From contig JANQRU010000001.1 in assembly GCA_028284415.1 (NCBI GenBank), positions 372,001 through 436,000 of the forward strand: DNA of 64,000 nt, given 5' to 3'. The DNA is from Pyrinomonadaceae bacterium. GTDB lineage: Bacteria > Acidobacteriota > Blastocatellia > Pyrinomonadales > Pyrinomonadaceae. Positions 59,448 to 64,000 of the stretch are shown in pieces. The position numbers were made by a program, and so were the translations under genes. The notes under the pieces are model-generated. The model saw only the letters and a program-made list of their open reading frames with translations, had not been told where the DNA came from and did not search any database. Numbering within the stretch: the first letter of the stretch is position 1; each line of letters opens with the position of its first letter.

Positions 59448-62400
59448 TTAGGTAGTTTTTGAAAATGATAAACCACCTAATCTTCTTGGCAGCTTGAGTG
59501 TAACCGTAGTGCCTTTGCCTATTTCACTGGAAATATCAAAAGTTCCGCCCATTTCTTCAGCTCTTTTCTTCATGTTATTAAGACCATTCCCACGCCGTAA
59601 ACCATTTAACTCAAAGCCTTTACCATTATCAGTCACCCTCAATAAGATGCCATCGGAATTTCTCTTTAACTCAATTTCGACTTTAGTGCAATCTGAATAT
59701 TTAACACAATTATTTAAGCTTTCCTTAAAAACTAAATATATTTGTCTTCTTAGATCAACATCAAGTTTAATTTCCCGATCATCCTTAGGTGCATTGAAGG
59801 TAAATTCAATATCTTTAGCTGACAGAACTTCATTCGCAAAACGCCTCATTCGTTGCACTGTGTCCCGCATATTATCCCGATTTGGATTGATTGACCAAAC
59901 CATATCGCTCATTGAACCTACAACCTCTCTGGAAGTATCAGCAATGGATTGAAGAGCATTTTTCTCATCTTCGTCCGCATCCTTTTTACTTTGTGCTAAA
60001 ACCTCACTGAGTATTGAGATTTTGGAAAGACTTGCTCCAACATCATCATGTAAATCAGTTGCAATTCTTGTTCGTACTCTTTCAATCTCAAGCATCCTGC
60101 GATAACGATTCCGATATAAATATGCAATGAAAGCTATAATTGACAATATTGCAAGCAAATACAGCAAAAATGCCCACCAAGTTAACCACCAAGGCTGATT
60201 GATAATGAACGGTATTTCGAGAGGTTTGCTTACATTCCCACTCGCATCTTTTGCCCAAATTTTAAAGACATATTCTCCGCTTGGGATAAATGTAAATTCC
60301 CTTCTGGGTTCTCTTGTCCATTCAGTTGGTTCATCCTCCAAGTTAATTAATTGAGTTCTGTATAATGTGCCAGACTCTCTAAAATTAGTCGGCATTACAT
60401 ACTCAAATGTAAGATTATTTTCGCTGTAACTTATGGTTGAATTCGGGATTAGTTTTCTTTTTTCACCATCAACAAAAACAGTTTGAAGAAATAACGGGTC
60501 AGCCTTTTCATCTTTGAATTCTTTATCAAGGTCTAAGATTGCAACTCCACCAACTGTTCCGATCCAAACGCGATTTTTACTATCAATAAAACCTGCTCCG
60601 GATGTGCATTCATTATTGGGTAAACCATCTTTGGTTGTAAAAAAATAAGCTTGAGATTTTGTAATATCGCCTGATTTATCAGGAACTATCCTCGAAACAC
60701 CTCTGTTGGTTGTTACATATATTCTTTGATTAGAATCTTGAAAAATACTATAGACAGTATCACTTGGAATTAAATTGCTATTTTCTGTTGTGAGAATTTG
60801 AATTTCAGAATCCGGTTTGTCCAAATCCAAAATGGCAATACCACCTCCACCAGTGCCAACCCACAACTCGCGTTTATTACCGTACTTAATTTCATTTGCA
60901 CTGTAAGTTCTGTTAGTCAGTAATCCCTTATTCTTATCAAAGACTTTCCAATTCTCTCCATCTTTCTTGATAAGCCCTGCATTGTAAGAAGCTATCCACA
61001 GAGAATTTTCATCATCTGACGTAGAAAAGCTACCTCTAAAATATTCATCTGGTAAGCCTGCAGATGTGTCAATTAACTTTACCTCTTCGCCATTTTTTAC
61101 AAATAATCCCAAATTTGTTGAGAGTAAAATTGCTTTTTCTCCATTTGCATTTTTATGTTCTGCTATTCCCCATATTTCTGTTTGTCTTTCAAATTTTCCT
61201 AAATACTCATTTTTCCAAACACCATTTTTCCAACTTACCAATCCTGTTTCTGTTCCCACATATAAAACTTCTTCTCCTGTGTTGTCTTTCATTACAAAAA
61301 GCGATTGAACAAAATTATCTTTAAGTTTGTTATTACTGTCATAGTGTGCCCATTTGCCTTCAGAAAAGCTAGCTAATCCACCACCATAAGTTGCAATCCA
61401 ATATGTTGGCTCTCCATTCGAAGATGTTGTTTCAGCAGCTGTAAATACAATGTTATTTTTTAGCCCGTTTTCATTATTTAAAGTTCTCCAATTACTTCTC
61501 TCTAACCTCGCCACACCACTTCCAAGATTTGAAATCCATACAGAACCATCAGGTGCCCCCGTTGGTAAAAGTTCATGAACTAAATTGCTGGGAAGACCAT
61601 CTTCCTTATCTAGAAAGAACCATTGACCATCTTCAAAATAAGCAAGTCCTGCACCATCTGTACCAACCCAAATTGTTTCAGTTCCATCTTTTTTTACCGA
61701 TTTTCCTAACCCACGAACCGTTTTAGTTAAAACTTCTGATACATCACCAAATGATTCCCATTCCCCATCTTTAAATCTCAAAATTCCTTTATCAGTTGCA
61801 GCCCAAATAATTGATTTACCGTTATCGTCAATGACTTCAAGTAGTCTAAAGACAACTTTTGCAGGAAAGCCATTTTTTTCGGTGTAAGTTTTCTTTTCAT
61901 TGCCTTTCCAAACTGCTATCCCGCCATATGTTCCAATCCAAATTGATTTTTCTCCGCTTTTATCAACAGTCTCAATAACACATCTGACACGTTTGTCTGG
62001 TAAACCGTCTTTTTCATCGAAATTTTCAATTTTATTACCCTTTAGTTTGCTGACACCGCTTCGCCGACCGATCCAGATCACCTGTTCTCCATCATTATCG
62101 AAGCTTTCTAATAAAACTCTTGTCTCATTGCTTGCCAAGCCTGAATCCGTGTCAAAAGTCTTCCATTCATCGTCTTTTAAACGATGCACCCCACCATTTG
62201 TAGTGGCAAACCAAATGCTGCCATCTTTAGCTGCCATAATATCCTGAATATAATTTGAAACAGCTCGATTAGGCATATTTACTACCGTAAAATCATACCC
62301 ATCAAAATATGCAGCACCGTCCTGAGTGCCAAACCAAATGAAACCGCGTCCATCACGCTCCATACTCATGACAGCATTGACTGGCAATCCATCGACACTT

Positions 62401-62549
62401 GTAAAAGTGGTTAGAGAGGGTTTCGCATGGTCATAAATATTTTTTGACGTGATGTTTTTTGCGTAGGCAGGTTGAATTAGGACTGTTAGATATACAATCC
62501 CAGACAAAAACAAAGGGAAAAATTCATAAAATGAGTGGGGTAATCTCAT
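59448..62549 (-). CDS. Reg_prop/Y_Y_Y sensor histidine kinase
   Basis: A 1033-residue membrane kinase. A signal peptide (about 1-30) is followed by a long periplasmic beta-propeller pair built of Reg_prop repeats. These have the recurring forms W-x-G-T-x-G-G and D-G-L-P-x-N, e.g. GFIWFGTQDGAAYFDG. A Y_Y_Y domain comes next (about 695-770). After one membrane helix (about 785-808) lies a HisKA_3 domain with H834 in TDLHDDVGASLSK. A HATPase with DNGKGF and GNGLNNMKKRAEEMGG ends the protein. Relatives often sense polysaccharides; the ligand here is unknown. It is the probable partner of the LuxR-type regulator at 58712-59380. Confidence 0.95.
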   Translation of the reverse strand: MRLPHSFYEFFPLFLSGIVYLTVLIQPAYAKNITSKNIYDHAKPSLTTFTSVDGLPVNAVMSMERDGRGFIWFGTQDGAAYFDGYDFTVVNMPNRAVSNYIQDIMAAKDGSIWFATTNGGVHRLKDDEWKTFDTDSGLASNETRVLLESFDNDGEQVIWIGRRSGVSKLKGNKIENFDEKDGLPDKRVRCVIETVDKSGEKSIWIGTYGGIAVWKGNEKKTYTEKNGFPAKVVFRLLEVIDDNGKSIIWAATDKGILRFKDGEWESFGDVSEVLTKTVRGLGKSVKKDGTETIWVGTDGAGLAYFEDGQWFFLDKEDGLPSNLVHELLPTGAPDGSVWISNLGSGVARLERSNWRTLNNENGLKNNIVFTAAETTSSNGEPTYWIATYGGGLASFSEGKWAHYDSNNKLKDNFVQSLFVMKDNTGEEVLYVGTETGLVSWKNGVWKNEYLGKFERQTEIWGIAEHKNANGEKAILLSTNLGLFVKNGEEVKLIDTSAGLPDEYFRGSFSTSDDENSLWIASYNAGLIKKDGENWKVFDKNKGLLTNRTYSANEIKYGNKRELWVGTGGGGIAILDLDKPDSEIQILTTENSNLIPSDTVYSIFQDSNQRIYVTTNRGVSRIVPDKSGDITKSQAYFFTTKDGLPNNECTSGAGFIDSKNRVWIGTVGGVAILDLDKEFKDEKADPLFLQTVFVDGEKRKLIPNSTISYSENNLTFEYVMPTNFRESGTLYRTQLINLEDEPTEWTREPRREFTFIPSGEYVFKIWAKDASGNVSKPLEIPFIINQPWWLTWWAFLLYLLAILSIIAFIAYLYRNRYRRMLEIERVRTRIATDLHDDVGASLSKISILSEVLAQSKKDADEDEKNALQSIADTSREVVGSMSDMVWSINPNRDNMRDTVQRMRRFANEVLSAKDIEFTFNAPKDDREIKLDVDLRRQIYLVFKESLNNCVKYSDCTKVEIELKRNSDGILLRVTDNGKGFELNGLRRGNGLNNMKKRAEEMGGTFDISSEIGKGTTVTLKLPRRLGGLSFSKTT

Positions 62550-62593
62550 AAAAATAGGCTTTCTTTATTTTCTATCCTAAATTTCTAAATTTA

Positions 62594-63154
62594 TCAATTA
62601 TTTTGTGAAAAAGTTTTTTTATCTAAAGTTCTGGTTGTTTCTTCGGTAACACTAACTGGCTGTAAATCATCTGAGTCACGCCAGTTTACTTGCGGTGGAT
62701 TGTACTCAGTCGAAATTGGTTCGGATTGTTGAGGAGGCAAAGCTTTGTTATTAACAGGTTTACCTAATAGATCTTTTTTAACCGTGTCAACAATTCCTTC
62801 GTTTTCTAAAGTTGGAACGCCTGATTGAAAGACCAATGCATAAATCATTCTGAGAATCCCAGCAAGAAAAGTAAGTATTGCAGCCATCCCAACAATATAC
62901 CCTTCACCATTAAACATCGAAGTTAAAATACCAAGTATCGGAACTATCACACCACCTGAAAGAAAAAGTAGTCCACCTTGTTTTAATCCTCTTCGGCGAG
63001 GAGACATAGCTTCAGGATGCTTTTGATCAATTACCTCTTTTGGCAAGCCACCATTTTCGACAACTTCAGCCATTCCCGTCATCGAAAAACCACAACGCGA
63101 GCAAAATCTAACATCTTCCTTTATTTGTTCTTGACTACAACGAGGACAATACAT
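62594..63154 (-). CDS. Zinc-ribbon membrane protein A
   Basis: A 186-residue protein: N-terminal zinc ribbon CPRCSQEQ then CSRCGF, two hydrophobic helices (about 58-78 and 80-105, with LLFLSGGVIVPILGIL) and a polar C-terminus. The C-terminus contains LQPVSVTEETTRTLDK, a short motif shared with the next two proteins. A GGAGTAAAA site precedes the ATG. Its topology is probably ribbon-in, tail-in. The role is unknown; the Thr-rich tail is a candidate phosphorylation site for the Ser/Thr kinase system. Confidence 0.75.
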   Translation of the reverse strand: MYCPRCSQEQIKEDVRFCSRCGFSMTGMAEVVENGGLPKEVIDQKHPEAMSPRRRGLKQGGLLFLSGGVIVPILGILTSMFNGEGYIVGMAAILTFLAGILRMIYALVFQSGVPTLENEGIVDTVKKDLLGKPVNNKALPPQQSEPISTEYNPPQVNWRDSDDLQPVSVTEETTRTLDKKTFSQNN

Positions 63155-63170
63155 TTTTACTCCTGTTTTG

Positions 63171-63767
63171 TTATTGATTATTTAAATATCTTGTCTGTTC
63201 TTCTTCTTTTTCTTTTTCTTTTTGTAAAAGCTTTGTCGTGCCTTCTGTTACGCTGCCAGGTTGAACTAATTCTCCTGTGTCGTAAGACTTCCAACTTCCG
63301 GCAGATGGTGATACAAAGTCCTGTGCAGATTGTGCTTGCTGAGGAGGTAAAGCATTTTGATTAGTTTGCTGCCCTGTTAAATTTTGTGGAGTTGATTGTT
63401 GGTTAGCCAGCACGGCAGAATCAGAAAGTGGTTTAGGTGCACTTCCCAAGAAGAATAATGAGAAAAGTAAGATTAATATAGAGCTAAAAACGCCAAACAC
63501 AGCAGAAATTGCTGATAATTCATCAACATCTAATACTCCCCAAAATGCGGCTCCAAAAGGTACGAACAAAATAAACCAAAAAATACTGAAAAAGATTCCA
63601 TTTTTTCTGGTAAAAAGTTTACTTTTTTTGCTGTAAAGTTCTTCTAATTGAGGTAGGGTTCCACCATTTGATAGAACTTCCGCGACCAGCCCCATTGGTA
63701 GCCCGCATCGAGAGCAAAATCTTAGATTTCCTGAATTTTGTTGTTCTCCACAGCGTGGACAATACAT
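63171..63767 (-). CDS. Zinc-ribbon membrane protein B
   Basis: A 198-residue paralogue of the previous protein: CPRCGEQQ, CSRCGL, two hydrophobic helices (about 60-80 and 88-112) and a tail with VQPGSVTEGTTKLLQK. It ends in a Lys/Glu tract encoded by a T/C-rich repeat. The start is the ATG at 63767 with AGGAG upstream; a GTG two codons earlier is also in frame. It lies 16 bases upstream of protein A and downstream of a third copy, forming a tandem array. Confidence 0.75.
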   Translation of the reverse strand: MYCPRCGEQQNSGNLRFCSRCGLPMGLVAEVLSNGGTLPQLEELYSKKSKLFTRKNGIFFSIFWFILFVPFGAAFWGVLDVDELSAISAVFGVFSSILILLFSLFFLGSAPKPLSDSAVLANQQSTPQNLTGQQTNQNALPPQQAQSAQDFVSPSAGSWKSYDTGELVQPGSVTEGTTKLLQKEKEKEEEQTRYLNNQ

Positions 63768-63782
63768 AGACACTCCTATATT

Positions 63783-64000
63783 TTATGAATTCTTGTTCAA
63801 TAATTTTGTCGTTTCTTCGGTTACACTCCTGACTTCAACCAAATCATTTGTATCATACTTACCTATTTTTTCATTTGGTGAGATATAGTCACTCGTTGGA
63901 TTTTCTCTTGAATTTAAAGTTCGCATTTCAGGTGTCGTTTCAAAATTATTTGATTCGTTAAATTGTAATTCTGATTCATTGGATTTATAAGGCTGTTTGA
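63783..64000 (-). CDS. Zinc-ribbon membrane protein C (5' part outside window)
   Basis: The last 72 codons of a minus-strand gene, read back from the stop at 63783-63785. The visible tail is polar and ends VEVRSVTEETTKLLNKNS, the same motif that closes proteins A and B. I therefore assign it to the same family by its tail alone; the zinc ribbon and membrane helices would lie beyond the window. The gap to protein B is 15 bases. Confidence 0.65.
   Translation of the reverse strand, partial: KQPYKSNESELQFNESNNFETTPEMRTLNSRENPTSDYISPNEKIGKYDTNDLVEVRSVTEETTKLLNKNS

Noticed and set aside
63200-63235. T/C-rich simple repeat as a regulatory tract
   Set aside because: It encodes the Lys/Glu tail of zinc-ribbon protein B and lies within the coding frame.

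Overview
The window is AT-rich bacterial chromosome (roughly mid-30s % GC by eye), densely packed, with genes on both strands. I see no insertion sequences, prophage genes or CRISPR arrays. The gene complement suggests a Gram-negative-type, low-GC member of Acidobacteriota (perhaps Blastocatellia). The clues are a secreted VWFA-related protein of the type common in that phylum, multi-PAS and Reg_prop kinases, zinc-ribbon membrane proteins, minor type IV pilins and an STPK/FHA/PP2C module. This placement is an inference from gene content, not a phylogeny.

Layout. 1-2008: 5' two thirds or so of a GAF-domain sensor kinase-like protein. 2054-4065: urocanate hydratase with a DUF2784 membrane protein. 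4295-8105: secreted YCII-like protein, DUF2339 membrane protein, secreted esterase. 8094-11906: the most unusual region. Four paralogous small proteins each join an N-terminal PqqD-like domain, an internal twin-arginine/hydrophobic segment and a short Cys-rich tail; three tails have the C-C-CC-C-C spacing of cystine-knot peptides. Two of the four are immediately followed by a 2OG-Fe(II) oxygenase gene. 12095-26326: translation and cell-division block: tRNA-Val(GAC), thrS, infC (apparent AUA start), an M28 peptidase, rpmI, rplT, pheS, a large hybrid kinase, an SDR protein, pheT (short form without the OB domain), a ZapB-like coiled coil, zapA and a 6S-like RNA. 26418-31603: YmdB-type phosphoesterase, a coiled-coil membrane protein, a VWFA protein, a zinc-ribbon protein and a Gfo/Idh/MocA plus TIM-barrel pair.

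31604-32097 has no gene but holds two strong hairpins that may be a small RNA or long leader. 32098-41584: lytic transglycosylase, threonine ammonia-lyase, SPFH protein, glutathione peroxidase, ThpR, then a tight run mltG, HAD phosphatase, cyclophilin, dtd, lipoprotein cyclophilin, SpoU methyltransferase. 41581-48125 (minus): FhaA-like, PBP, SEDS (RodA/FtsW) and PP2C genes in the same order of ideas as the actinobacterial fhaA-pstP-rodA-pbpA locus. 48351-53723: four minor pilin genes (FimT/GspH, PilV, PilW, PilX types). 53869-58584: Ser/Thr kinase, a second DUF3662-FHA protein, gamma-glutamyltransferase, lipoprotein. 58712-62549: LuxR-type regulator and Reg_prop sensor kinase. 62594-64000: three tandem zinc-ribbon membrane proteins sharing a C-terminal SVTE-x-TT motif, the last running off the window.

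How the parts fit: the FHA, PP2C, STPK, PBP and SEDS genes form a phospho-signalling/cell-wall module, with MltG and the lytic transglycosylase as further wall enzymes. The PqqD-knottin/oxygenase cluster looks like an uncharacterised system for making exported, disulfide-rich, possibly hydroxylated peptides; this function is inferred from architecture only.
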